The position numbers and the translations under genes are program-made. Source: an uncultured Candidatus Altimarinota bacterium (GTDB lineage Bacteria > Patescibacteriota > Gracilibacteria > BD1-5 > UBA6164). Taken from it: a stretch of DNA of 11,056 nucleotides. Positions within the stretch are counted from its first letter, which is position 1. Every line of letters starts with the position of its first letter. Where the stretch lies: positions 1 through 11,056 of the forward strand of contig CALLPO010000081.1 of the NCBI GenBank assembly GCA_938015605.1, read 5' to 3'. Shown here piece after piece: positions 1 to 6,195 of the stretch. Under the pieces are notes generated by a model. It saw only the letters and a program-made list of their open reading frames with translations, did not search any database and was not told the DNA's origin.

Positions 1-61
1 TAGCTGTTGCTGAACTTGTCATTTCATCAACCATTTTTACTATCATTTTTTTATTGGCCAT
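1..61 (-). CDS. Partial host gene, N-terminus only, unknown function
   Basis: Reading leftward from an ATG at 61-59, the frame stays open to the window edge for about 20 residues (begins MANKKMIVKMVDEM). No UGA codon is needed in this short piece. It faces away from the element and lies outside the left attachment site, so I take it as a host chromosomal gene. Too little is visible to name a family, and no Shine-Dalgarno sequence precedes it. It could be a chance frame, but the composition looks coding. Confidence 0.5.
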   Translation of the reverse strand, partial: MANKKMIVKMVDEMTSSATA

Positions 62-286
62 GATTCAGATTCAAACGATCATAAAAATTGGACCAACTAA
101 TTTTATAATATATTCTAAGTTATCCATAACTAAAAAAAATTTAAAAAATAAACATAATTCAATATAAGAATATTATTAATGCAGTCAAAGTATTGAGTAT
201 GGACATTTATAAGTATATATAAGGTAAAACACTAAAAATAGGAGATATCTCTAGGTATTATATATCCTAATAAATCACTCTACTAT
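62..286. other. Non-coding host flank left of attL
   Basis: Very AT-rich stretch with no frame of useful length on either strand, even with TGA read as glycine. It should hold the promoter of the leftward gene; a weak TATTAT-like box can be seen near 108-113 on the minus strand, but I would not rely on it. A short palindrome GAGATATCTC sits near 242-251. Nothing else is recognised. Confidence 0.4.
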
Positions 287-314
287 ATATAACATAAGTT
301 ATACTTTGAATACA
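287..314 (+). other. attL: dif-like site, XerC half intact, XerD half degenerate
   Basis: The site reads as an XerC-type arm ATATAACATAA (287-297), a six-base centre GTTATA (298-303) and a non-dif right arm CTTTGAATACA (304-314). The 14 bases TAACATAAGTTATA at 290-303 recur exactly at 10818-10831. Known pattern: phages such as CTXphi integrate at dif using host XerC/XerD, leaving one good and one poor dif site. Here the left site carries host sequence up to the centre and phage sequence after it. The exchange point within the repeat cannot be fixed from sequence alone. Confidence 0.75.
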
Positions 315-388
315 CTTCTATTGTTATACAAAAACTAAATCTTTTTTAAATAAATTTTAAATAAAATATTTCGAGATACAGACAAATT

Positions 389-424
389 AAATATAGTTTC
401 TTTAGAGAAGCTATATTTTTTTCT
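389..424 (+). terminator. Rho-independent terminator-like hairpin
   Basis: AAATATAGTTTC (389-400) pairs with GAAGCTATATTT (407-418) over 12 bp with one G-T, loop TTTAGA, followed by a run of T. In the excised circle it lies downstream of the regulator gene (10395-10688) and upstream of the replication genes, so it would insulate the two transcripts. Confidence 0.65.
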
Positions 425-541
425 TTGTACGGGCTGTAATAATGCCCGTACAACCCAATGCCCCAAAACGGCTCCACAATAGTAGAAACCCTAGAGTTTC
501 GGCACGCGTTTAGTGAAAATTATTGATTAAAGGAGTCTTTA
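425..541 (+). other. GC-rich structured non-coding island upstream of replication genes
   Basis: In a very AT-rich surround this stretch is clearly GC-richer. It holds a perfect 9-bp stem TGTACGGGC/GCCCGTACA (426-434 with 444-452, 9-base loop), a 5-bp stem GAAAC/GTTTC (485-489 with 496-500) and a small stem TAAAG/CTTTA around GAGT (528-541). It resembles the hairpin clusters of filamentous-phage intergenic regions (origin or packaging signal), but no nick site is identified. The rest of 315-561 holds no gene that I can support. Confidence 0.5.
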
Positions 542-561
542 TTTCTGTACCCAAATTAGAT

Positions 562-765
562 ATGAATATTTCAAAAAAACAAGCTATACTCTCGCTTTTG
601 TTATGTTTTACAATTTGATTTCTTCTCGCAAGATATTGAATATATGGAAAAACTATGTTAACTGCGAAACAATGTATGCAAGCTCTTGAAAGAAATTGTC
701 ATACTTATTGAGTCCCTAAAGCAATTTGTGACTCCTGATTTTCTATTTGAGAAATTTATGAGTAA
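562..765 (+). CDS. Small single-pass membrane protein, unknown function
   Basis: Sixty-seven residues under code 25, with five of six glycines written TGA. After MNISKK there is a hydrophobic segment at about residues 8-22 (ILSLLLCFTIGFLL), which is either an N-terminal anchor or an uncleaved signal. The soluble remainder has three cysteines (CMQAL, RNCHTY, AICDSG) that could form a disulfide or bind a metal. The frame overlaps the Rep gene by 8 bp, which suggests translational coupling and one operon. AAAGGAG at 530-536 is too far away to serve this ATG. I do not recognise the family. Confidence 0.75.
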
Positions 766-1849
766 AAAAAAACTAATACAAAATACCCTTTTTTGGTGAT
801 TAGACCATTTAGAGCTTTACCTTTCTAAATTCGACCACCTCGTTGACGATTATGGTGAAAAATTTACTTTTATTTGATATGATGAAGATAATTCTAGCTT
901 ATGAGAATTCCATAAATATTGAATGAGGTTTTCTATGACAAAATCAAAACCGACTGGTTTTGATTCTTGATTTATGTTCTCTACTATAGTAGATGATAAC
1001 ATAGTTCCTCTATTCATGCTACGATTCCCATTAAAAGAAACTTGAAAAAAATCTCTTGTTATTTACTCGAGCTTTTTTATTGTTCAGGATTTCATTTGAT
1101 TACCTATAAAAAAATTTATATTCGATAACTTCTTAATCGATTCAATTCGTCGTTTAGATATAGCGCTCGATGTCTCTATCCCTATAACCGAACTTTTAAA
1201 ATCTTATTTTAAATGAGTGATTTTTAACTCATGAATTTGAATAGATAAGAAAAATATTTGATTTCATCAAACTTATTATATCGGTGAAATTAAAAGCGAT
1301 AAAAACAGAAAATATTTGATTCGTATTTACGATAAGCTTCTTGATACATGGAAGAAAAAAAAGTGATTCCTATATCCTCATTTAAAAAACAATTCTGATG
1401 TTCGACGTATAGAACTTGAACTCAGACCACACGAATGTCAGAGATTAGGCGTTTCATGGCTTTCTCTTTTAAATAATTCTGACGATGTTATTCAAAGAAC
1501 TTTTTCACAATATTTGAATAAACATTGGTCAGTTGAACTCCCATCATGAATACCATTAAAACCATACTCATATACTCCATACGATCTTAAAACTGTCTAC
1601 GATGAAACGTGATTTATTCCGAAAGATTATCTTTCGAGAATACGTTGATACCAAAGGTCAGTTTTAGAGAATACTGGATTTAGATGATTATGCCAAGTGC
1701 TATCATGAGTTGAGTACACAGTTGATTGAGAGCTTCTTAAATTTGATACGTATCGACATCTTGTTTTTCTTGAAGCTTATATATCTCATCTTAAAGAAAT
1801 ATGAGTACATAAAAGTCTTATAAGAAAAATAGCTAAAAATAATACTTAA
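758..1849 (+). CDS. Rolling-circle replication initiation protein, Rep_trans/RstA type
   Basis: The 363-residue product is comparable in length to RstA/pII-class initiators. Three family-like blocks can be seen: RRLDIALDV at 131-139, IRIYDK at 188-193 (Tyr191 is a candidate nicking tyrosine by position in the motif) and RRIELELRP at 216-224. Before the second block come YYIGE and KSDKNRKY, also typical of this family. In filamentous phages this protein nicks the plus strand at the origin and stays covalently bound while the host polymerase displaces it. Many glycines are TGA, so under the standard code the gene would be broken into short pieces. The start ATG at 758 lies within the previous gene's 3' end. 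The target origin may be in 2774-3347 or 425-541. The family call is confident; the catalytic residue is an inference. Confidence 0.85.
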
Positions 1850-1857
1850 AAATTAAA

Positions 1858-2280
1858 ATGAAAAATCGAAACCTTAAACACAAAGATGACCGGAAAACTC
1901 CTCAGAGAATTTATGATTATATTGAAAAAAAATTTTGAATTATTTCCATGTTTGATCCTTGTCCTTTTCAACATGATGTTGATTCTTGGGATTGATTGAA
2001 TATAGATTGGAAATCCTATAACTTTATAAATCCTCCTTATTCTTTAGGCTTAAAAACTGCCTTTGTTAAAAAAGCTATAGAGGAAAGTAAAAAATGAAAA
2101 ACTTGTTTTATGCTTTTACCAGTATCTACAAGTACAAAGCTTTTTCATGATTATATACTTCCTAATAAAAGAGAAATTCATTTTCTTAAATGACGTGTTA
2201 AATTTTCTTGATTTAATTCTAAGTGAGAATTTGTTTCAAATAAATGCTGAATGCACGATTCCATGATTGTTGTTTTTTAA
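1858..2280 (+). CDS. Phage-type DNA N6-adenine methyltransferase (Dam family)
   Basis: A compact 140-residue protein with the layout of the phage DNA N-6-adenine-methyltransferase family: DPCPF at residues 33-37, the catalytic NPPY at 58-61 followed by S, LLPVSTSTKLFHDYI in the middle, and KGRVKF around 111-116, in which the glycine is written TGA. The enzyme would move a methyl group from S-adenosylmethionine to adenine N6 in DNA. It starts 8 bp after the Rep stop, so the two are probably co-transcribed. Plausible roles are protecting the double-stranded replicative form from host restriction, or marking origin sites. No partner endonuclease is visible in the window, so an orphan enzyme is likely. 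The target sequence cannot be read from the protein. Confidence 0.85.
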
Positions 2281-2296
2281 CCTTTAAAACTATCCT

Positions 2297-2557
2297 ATGA
2301 AAAAACTTACTGAAACCAATATTACTTTTATAGTAAAAGATACAAGGTCTTGAATGCCACATTTTGATACTATGACTTTTTCTTCTACCTCATCTTGAAA
2401 ACATGACGCAAGATTTAACATATATCATTATGTAGCCACAAAATACTTCTGAAAAGACCAAACAACTGATTTAACAACTGCAAACTTTGTAAAACAATTT
2501 CTAAAACACAGAAACATAGAAATATATATATCTTTAGACCATATAAACACACTCTAA
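2297..2557 (+). CDS. Small hypothetical protein
   Basis: Eighty-six residues (begins MKKLTETNITFIVKD), with three TGA glycines and no predicted membrane segment. It is rich in Thr, Lys and His, with a C-terminal stretch NFVKQFLKHRNIEIYI that could form a helix and strand. It lies 16 bp after the methyltransferase and 6 bp before the next gene, so it belongs to the replication operon. Its size and position would suit a small nucleic-acid-binding accessory protein, but no motif supports that and I do not recognise the family. From here to about 2980 the plus strand turns A/C-rich and G-poor, unlike the T-rich genes elsewhere. Confidence 0.7.
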
Positions 2558-2563
2558 AAAACC

Positions 2564-2773
2564 ATGACAGACTTTAAAATCCGCATAAAAGCAATACGAA
2601 ACATACTCCAACAAAAAAACACCGTATATATAAACACATCATACGACCAAAAAAACCTTACATCTACACTAATAGAAGTAATATTACAACACAGATCCCT
2701 ATGATTTACTGCATATATCCAAAAACTCCAAAACAAAAATAAAACTATAGATATTAAAAACACTATATTATAA
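2564..2773 (+). CDS. Small basic hypothetical protein
   Basis: Sixty-nine residues (begins MTDFKIRIKAIRNIL), strongly lysine/asparagine/glutamine-rich, with one TGA glycine (SLGFTAYIQK). No membrane segment is present. Alternating helix and strand character and a net positive charge would allow nucleic-acid binding, though this is only an inference. Last gene of the replication block; it ends where the long non-coding region begins. Codons end mostly in A, as in the gene before it. Not recognised. Confidence 0.65.
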
Positions 2774-3210
2774 AATAAAAACATTACATTAAGATAAACA
2801 ATACAAACAGGCACGATATTATACTTTTCTTTCTAACTTCTTTTTAAAAAAGAAGTTTCCCATCCCTCTCATCCCCATTCCACATTCTACCACTCCATAT
2901 CACACAACTACTACACTATATTACACAATTACTACTCTTTCTCACACAACTCCCACCAATTCAAAACACTTTGCATATTCCAGAACCAGAGACCCGTTTG
3001 TAGCCCGTAAAAAAATTTACTACCGCAGACTACACGTATAATACATATAAAACGGGAGGCATATATCCTCCCATCAATTCTCACAACTTCCAAATTTCTC
3101 ACTAAATTCTACTATTCCGTCACCGTCGCCCGTTTGATTCCACTTCTTAGTGTACTCGAGGATTGTCAATTTTATTATGGATAAATACTAGACCTTCAGG
3201 TCTAGAAATA

Positions 3211-3253
3211 CTCCACGTTTACATACTACCACTCCACGTTCTACCACCACGTT
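3211..3253 (+). repeat. Three direct copies of CCACGTT (iteron-like)
   Basis: CCACGTT occurs at 3213-3219, 3234-3240 and 3247-3253, the first two within the longer CTCCACGTT, and the last two preceded by TACCAC. The copies sit just after a 7-bp hairpin and just before GC-rich hairpins. Initiator-binding direct repeats beside a nicking hairpin are the arrangement known from Ff origins, so these may be Rep-binding sites. This is an inference. Confidence 0.5.
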
Positions 3254-3261
3254 AAACTATA

Positions 3262-3315
3262 GGGGATGACCCCCACCCTTTCTGTCCCCCCTTTTAGGGG
3301 GGACTTACAGGGGGG
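3262..3315 (+). other. Cluster of G/C-run hairpins before the SPFH gene
   Basis: GGGG/CCCC with loop ATGA (3262-3273) is followed by an 8-bp perfect hairpin GTCCCCCC/GGGGGGAC with loop TTTTA (3284-3304). A further GGGGGG at 3310-3315 could compete for the same C run. These are by far the longest G and C runs in the window and must be under selection in such AT-rich DNA. Possible roles: origin stem, packaging hairpin or transcription terminator; no T run follows, so a simple terminator is less likely. Confidence 0.6.
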
Positions 3316-3347
3316 TACTTATTATTTACCACTTTAAATTATACATT

Positions 3348-4148
3348 ATGAATTCTGAACTAAAAATATTTACATGAGCTTTTGCTCTTATTACACTTGT
3401 ATGAATACTATTCTTATCATTTCCATTCTATACAGTCTCTCCATGACAAGCATGATTTGAAATAAGACTTTGAACTATCAAAGAGCCTACATTTTATGAA
3501 TGACTTCACGTTAAAATGCCATTTATAGAGAAAGTCATTAAAATGGATATAAGAAATAGAAAACTCGAAACAACTTCTACTAGTGCTTCCAAAGACTTAC
3601 AAATAGTTAAAACAGATATAGCACTCAATTATTCTATAGATTCCACAAAAGTGACAGATCTTTATTCTACCACTTGAAAAAATCAAAATATAGATTCTAT
3701 ACTCATATTTCCGACGATACAAGAGTCAGTAAAATGAGCAACAGCCTTATTCAACGCTTCTGACTTAATTACTCAAAGAGAAAAAGTTAGACAGAAAATT
3801 ATAGAAAATATAAATCTTAAATTACAAAAAAGATGAATTATTGTCAACGATCTTAATATCGTTAATTTTCAATTTTCTAAACAATTTGATGACGCTATCG
3901 AAAGAAAGGTTACGGCTGAACAAAACGCCTTAACAGAAGAACAAAACCTTGAAAAAGTAAAATTTCAACAACAACAAGAAATTGAAAAAGCAAAAGCAGA
4001 AGCTGAAAAAATAAAAATTCAGGCAGAAGCTATTACACAACAATGAGGAGCAGAATATATTCAACTTCAATATATCCAAAAATGGAATTGAACACTTCCG
4101 ACAACAGTACTCGGAGATTCTCAATCCATGATTTATAATCTTAAATAA
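3348..4148 (+). CDS. SPFH/prohibitin-like (band 7) membrane protein
   Basis: 266 residues. An N-terminal membrane segment at about residues 9-29 (GAFALITLVGILFLSFPFYT) leads into VSPGQAGFEIRLGTI and FYEGLHVKMPFI, the usual opening of the SPFH domain. KRGIIVNDLNIVNFQF and AEQNALTEEQ (from residue 190) match the end of prohibitin domains, and a Lys/Glu/Gln-rich coiled coil follows to about 235. Family members form large oligomeric rings on membranes and modulate proteases or membrane microdomains. In this element it might scaffold assembly sites or blunt host membrane proteolysis; that is inference. Most of its glycines are TGA. It overlaps the next gene by one base (TAATG). SPFH proteins are not standard filamentous-phage genes, so this looks like an acquired accessory gene. 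Confidence 0.82.
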
Positions 4149-4390
4149 TGGCAGAATGATATAAGGTTGATTCATTTGATTCTTCTTTCAATTCTAATGC
4201 TCCACTAGAACTGAAAGAAATCAAGTGAACATGAATAACACCGAATATTTGAAAACATAAATATGACAGTATTTGAACTCATCTTACTGACACTACATTT
4301 TCTTTTATTGTTACTTTCACACCACTTTTATTTCCATTTATTATTATGCTTGTTACTTTCTCATTAGTAGCAAATATTTTTAGACGATAA
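4148..4390 (+). CDS. Small C-terminally anchored membrane protein
   Basis: Eighty residues. A polar N-terminal part of about 50 residues (begins MAEGYKVDSF) is followed by one long hydrophobic segment at about 51-77 (FIVTFTPLLFPFIIMLV) and a basic end (IFRR). Six of six glycines are TGA. Its start overlaps the SPFH stop by one base, so it is translationally coupled and may be an SPFH partner. A soluble head, one membrane span and a basic tail also resemble a small virion protein, so a minor coat role is possible. Family not recognised. Confidence 0.72.
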
Positions 4391-4400
4391 CTTCCACTTT

Positions 4401-4622
4401 ATGAAAAATCCTTTTAAAACTTTTTGACTTTATGTTAAGTCAAAATTTAAAAAACAAGAGCCTTTAACTAAAACATTTAGATTACGGGACGATAACGCTT
4501 CTATATTCTTTATAGACGAATTCGACGATCAAACCTGAACTTATTATTGTATGTCACCAACATTCACAGAAGACTGATGGTTTGATAGAGATTTTATTGA
4601 GCAAAATTCTACTCGAGCTTAA
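4401..4622 (+). CDS. Small hypothetical protein, acidic C-terminal half
   Basis: Seventy-three residues. The N-terminal third is basic (MKNPFKTFGLYVKSKFKKQE); the rest is acidic and aromatic, with FIDEFDD and EDGWFDRDFIEQ. There are three TGA glycines. No membrane segment and a single cysteine. It follows the previous gene by 10 bp and ends the SPFH operon; beyond it lies a promoter at 4684-4711. No family is recognised. The basic-then-acidic design would suit a small cytosolic regulator, but nothing specific supports this. Confidence 0.7.
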
Positions 4623-4683
4623 TTTTATATTAATTCTACAACTTAATTTTGTCTTAATTTTTTGTTAATTAATTCAATTAATG

Positions 4684-4711
4684 TTGTAATACATATATGT
4701 ATACATATAAT
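4684..4711 (+). promoter_or_regulatory. Sigma70-like promoter
   Basis: TTGTAA (4684-4689), 16-base spacer, TATAAT (4706-4711). Transcription would begin near 4717-4719, at the first bases of the structured leader. An imperfect inverted repeat (ACAACTTAATT at 4638-4648 and AATTAATGTTGT at 4676-4687) overlaps the -35 box and may be an operator. Confidence 0.65.
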
Positions 4712-4715
4712 CCAT

Positions 4716-4836
4716 TTGCTTAAGATACTACATAATAACTTACAACTGCTATATTTTAGCCCGATTCTCTTTTGTGGTCGTAGTAGTCTTAAGCAGTTAC
4801 TCGGTTTCCCACTTTAGAGCGTCGGGCTTTAATATT
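4716..4836 (+). ncRNA. Structured leader RNA with interleaved stems (possible pseudoknot or attenuator)
   Basis: TGCTTAAGA (4717-4725) pairs with TCTTAAGCA (4787-4795), extended by TACTAC/GTAGTA with one bulged G, giving about 15 bp. AGCCCGA (4758-4764) pairs with TCGGGCT (4822-4828). The order 5'-A, 5'-B, 3'-A, 3'-B means both stems together would form a pseudoknot. AACTGCT (4744-4750) can also pair with AGCAGTT (4792-4798), competing with the long stem. The last stem is followed by TTAATATTTTT, so it may act as a terminator. The gene start lies at 4845. It may be a cis-acting regulatory leader or a small RNA. No known riboswitch class is recognised. Confidence 0.5.
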
Positions 4837-4844
4837 TTTAAACT

Positions 4845-5024
4845 ATGATGAAGTTTAATATTGTTACTCGCTGAGAAGATACACAGATTTATATAGATGA
4901 GTGTATATCTACATTCCATATAGGGCTTTTATTGAAAGTATGAGATGAGCTACCGGCTAACTCAGTCTTTCCTAGAAGAATTATAAAAACTATAGATCTT
5001 TCTAATAAATCGACTCTCCTTTAA
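4845..5024 (+). CDS. Small hypothetical protein under a structured leader
   Basis: Fifty-nine residues (begins MMKFNIVTRGEDTQIY; a second ATG follows at once at 4848). Two of its three glycines are TGA. No membrane segment; a C-terminal stretch FPRRIIKTIDLSNK is basic. It has its own promoter and leader upstream and its own terminator, which overlaps its 3' end, so it is a stand-alone unit. That isolation suggests a regulator or a host-takeover protein, but the sequence itself gives no family. Confidence 0.65.
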
Positions 5025-5040
5025 GGAGGGTCTTTTTTTT
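5012..5040 (+). terminator. Rho-independent terminator
   Basis: GACTCTCC (5012-5019) pairs with GGAGGGTC (5025-5032) over 8 bp with one G-T, loop TTTAA, followed by eight T. It overlaps the last codons of the 59-residue gene. Confidence 0.85.
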
Positions 5041-5060
5041 AACTTTTATTTAACATTTAT

Positions 5061-5087
5061 TTGACATTGATATATTTTACATATAAT
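5061..5087 (+). promoter_or_regulatory. Sigma70-like promoter
   Basis: TTGACA at 5061-5066 and TATAAT at 5082-5087 with a 15-base spacer, on the short side; TAATTC at 5084-5089 would give 17. AT-rich upstream DNA could act as an UP element. It lies just past the terminator and drives the 50-residue gene. Confidence 0.65.
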
Positions 5088-5122
5088 TCATATACTATTT
5101 TATATATAACTAATGCTATACC

Positions 5123-5275
5123 ATGTCAGACAAAAACAAATATACAACTATGGCTATAAAAGATTCCGTTTTAGAACTTTTTAAGTCTATTGATGTTAAA
5201 CATCATGAAATAGATATGACTTCTAATAGTGATAAGCTAGAAGCTCTCATTCTATTCTATAAAAACAATAAATAA
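5123..5275 (+). CDS. Very small hypothetical protein
   Basis: Fifty residues (begins MSDKNKYTTMAIKDSVLELF), mixed charge, with no glycine and so no TGA. The middle looks helical (SVLELFKSIDV), as does the C-terminus (SDKLEALILFYKNNK). It has its own promoter and is followed by a hairpin with a T run (5343-5367). A second ATG at codon 10 could be the true start, leaving 41 residues. The small helical character would suit a regulator or an anti-host protein. Not recognised. Confidence 0.55.
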   Translation: MSDKNKYTTMAIKDSVLELFKSIDVKHHEIDMTSNSDKLEALILFYKNNK

Positions 5276-5314
5276 GAGTTTTTAACATACATTTAAAAAA
5301 CATTTAAAATATAT

Positions 5315-5367
5315 TTGACACACTAAATATATTTATTAATATGGGCTTACTTAAGTAAGTCCTTTTT
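5315..5367 (+). promoter_or_regulatory. Strong promoter with a palindrome at the transcription start
   Basis: TTGACA (5315-5320), 16-base spacer, TAATAT (5337-5342), with two copies of ACATTTAAAA upstream. A 20-bp near-perfect palindrome (5343-5362; arms GGGCTTAC and GTAAGTCC) begins directly after the -10 box, followed by TTTTT. It could be an operator covering +1, or the terminator of the previous gene, or both. A leader of about 130 bases precedes the gene at 5485. Confidence 0.6.
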
Positions 5368-5484
5368 GTGTATATAGGAAGAAAGTTAAAATCTAGAATT
5401 GGCTGATATCTCTTAACAGTTACGTATACGCAAATTGTTTTAATTTTCTGCATTGTGCCTTATTTTTAATCCAAACTTTTTACA

Positions 5485-5805
5485 ATGAAATATAATGAAA
5501 CTAAAAGAGATGTTCTGTTCTCTAAAGATTTTGATAAAATCTCTAAAAAATCAGGAAAGCCTTTCCCATCTAACAGAATAACTATTTCTGCTATAGAATA
5601 TGAAGGTGAACAAGACAACTGAAATACATTTAATTGAGAAGCTGTTCTTATAACAAACTATAAACTCACTATGAATCAAGGGGAGTTAGAGATTGCTAAA
5701 AAAGTTAGAAATGGTAGAGCCGTTGATGATTTTTCTCAAGTTAGAATGACTAAAGAACAATTCCAGGAACTTGGAGACAAGATCGCTGAATTACTATGAA
5801 GCTAA
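5485..5805 (+). CDS. Possible ssDNA-binding protein (pV-like by position)
   Basis: 106 residues, soluble, no signal peptide. It starts basic (MKYNETKRDVLF), has a beta-rich middle (RITISAIEYEGEQ, GEAVLITNYKLTM) and ends in a helical acidic segment. Glycine codons are mixed: three of eight are TGA, fewer than in most genes here, as might fit higher expression. It stands just before the coat gene under a strong promoter. Filamentous phages need an abundant ssDNA-binding protein, usually 80-120 residues, encoded between the initiator and the coat genes; this is the best candidate by size, composition and place. No family motif is visible, so the function is inference. Confidence 0.5.
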
Positions 5806-5811
5806 CGAAAT

Positions 5812-5833
5812 AGGGAAGTATAAAACCTTCCCT
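5812..5833 (+). other. Short hairpin after the 106-residue gene
   Basis: AGGGAAG (5812-5818) pairs with CTTCCCT (5827-5833), loop of eight bases, followed by TTATATA rather than a T run. It may be a weak terminator or a 3' stabiliser that lets part of transcription pass into the coat gene. Confidence 0.5.
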
Positions 5834-5843
5834 TTATATATTT

Positions 5844-5953
5844 GCTATACCAACACTAAAAAGCTATACCCTTTGCTTTTTAGTTCTCATCGGTCTAATG
5901 GTATAGCAACCTATGGGAACTAAAAAGTAGAGTATCAAACCTCTACTTTTTTT
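5844..5953 (+). promoter_or_regulatory. Terminator/antiterminator-like leader before the coat gene
   Basis: GCCTATACC-like elements: GCTATACC occurs twice (5844-5851, 5863-5870), and both copies can pair with GGTATAGC (5900-5907). CTTTTTAGTTC (5876-5886) pairs perfectly with GAACTAAAAAG (5917-5927), and its first eight bases also pair with CTAAAAAG (5856-5863). The segment 5917-5927 is shared with the terminator that follows, so the two states exclude each other. The layout matches an attenuator or riboswitch expression platform, or a pseudoknot. No ligand class is recognised. Confidence 0.5.
5922..5953 (+). terminator. Rho-independent terminator upstream of the coat gene
   Basis: AAAAAGTAGAG (5922-5932) pairs with CTCTACTTTTT (5941-5951), loop TATCAAAC, ending in a T run to 5953. 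It lies only 20 bases before the coat ATG, so it must be read through, or bypassed by an internal promoter, for the coat gene to be expressed. No clear promoter lies between the two. Confidence 0.8.
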
Positions 5954-5973
5954 AGTTCATTACCTTGTTTCGC

Positions 5974-6186
5974 ATGAATCCAACTAGCGTTGTTACTGCT
6001 GACCAATTGACAACAGTAACTGGAATACTTACATCAGTATTTCAAGGGGTTATAGATTTCCTTTACAGTGTTATCACTGTACTTGTGGATTTCTTCACTC
6101 AGCCAAACGTTCTTGGGGCACTTGTTGTTATCGCCATTATATATGGTGCATACAGAATGCTCAGAAGAAAAAGAGCACACTACTAG
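5974..6186 (+). CDS. Probable major coat protein (pVIII-like)
   Basis: Seventy residues from ATG 5974; an in-frame TTG at 5965 would add three residues but is less likely. A mildly acidic N-terminus leads to a hydrophobic segment at about 17-41 (GILTSVFQGVIDFLYSV), then a second at 46-60 (VLGALVVIAIIYGAY) and a strongly basic end RMLRRKRAH. Small size, a membrane helix and a basic C-terminus that would face the ssDNA are the marks of inovirus major coat proteins. No typical signal peptide is visible; the first hydrophobic segment may serve as one or remain. None of its four glycines is TGA, unlike its neighbours. It is flanked by a terminator switch upstream and a large hairpin downstream. 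Alternative: another small virion protein. Confidence 0.72.
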   Translation: MNPTSVVTADQLTTVTGILTSVFQGVIDFLYSVITVLVDFFTQPNVLGALVVIAIIYGAYRMLRRKRAHY

Positions 6187-6195
6187 TAGTTTGCT

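Larger units (their letters stand above)
2774..3347 (+). other. Long non-coding region: candidate origin and/or packaging signal
   Basis: No gene is found on either strand here. Seen in order: an 11-bp palindromic hairpin AACTTCTTTTT/AAAAAGAAGTT (2835-2857); a C-rich, G-poor stretch to about 2980; a perfect hairpin GGGAGG/CCTCCC with loop CATATAT (3054-3072); a 7-bp hairpin CTAGACC/GGTCTAG with loop TTCA (3188-3205); repeats of CCACGTT (3211-3253); and GC-rich hairpins (3262-3315). CTACCACTCCA occurs at 2887-2897 and 3226-3236. Clustered hairpins beside short direct repeats are the normal look of a filamentous-phage plus-strand origin. Which hairpin is nicked is unknown. Confidence 0.55.

Noticed and set aside
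442..513. A 23-codon plus-strand frame starting MPVQPNAP in the GC-rich island
   Set aside because: Very short, lies over the hairpins, and no start signal or context supports translation.
360..530. A minus-strand frame through the same island (contains EPFWGIGLYGHYYSPYK)
   Set aside because: No ATG start, overlaps the terminator and hairpins, and opposes the direction of all phage genes. A GTG start is possible but unsupported.
2554..2814. Minus-strand frame of 86 residues, hydrophobic
   Set aside because: It is the reverse shadow of the 69-residue plus-strand gene at 2564-2773; its hydrophobicity comes from the A-rich sense strand.
3930..4175. Minus-strand frame rich in Phe and Leu
   Set aside because: Antisense to the coiled-coil end of the SPFH gene; Lys/Glu codons read backwards give Phe/Leu.
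5965..5973. TTG start for the coat gene, adding three residues
   Set aside because: The ATG at 5974 is a normal start and leaves more room after the terminator; no Shine-Dalgarno sequence favours TTG.
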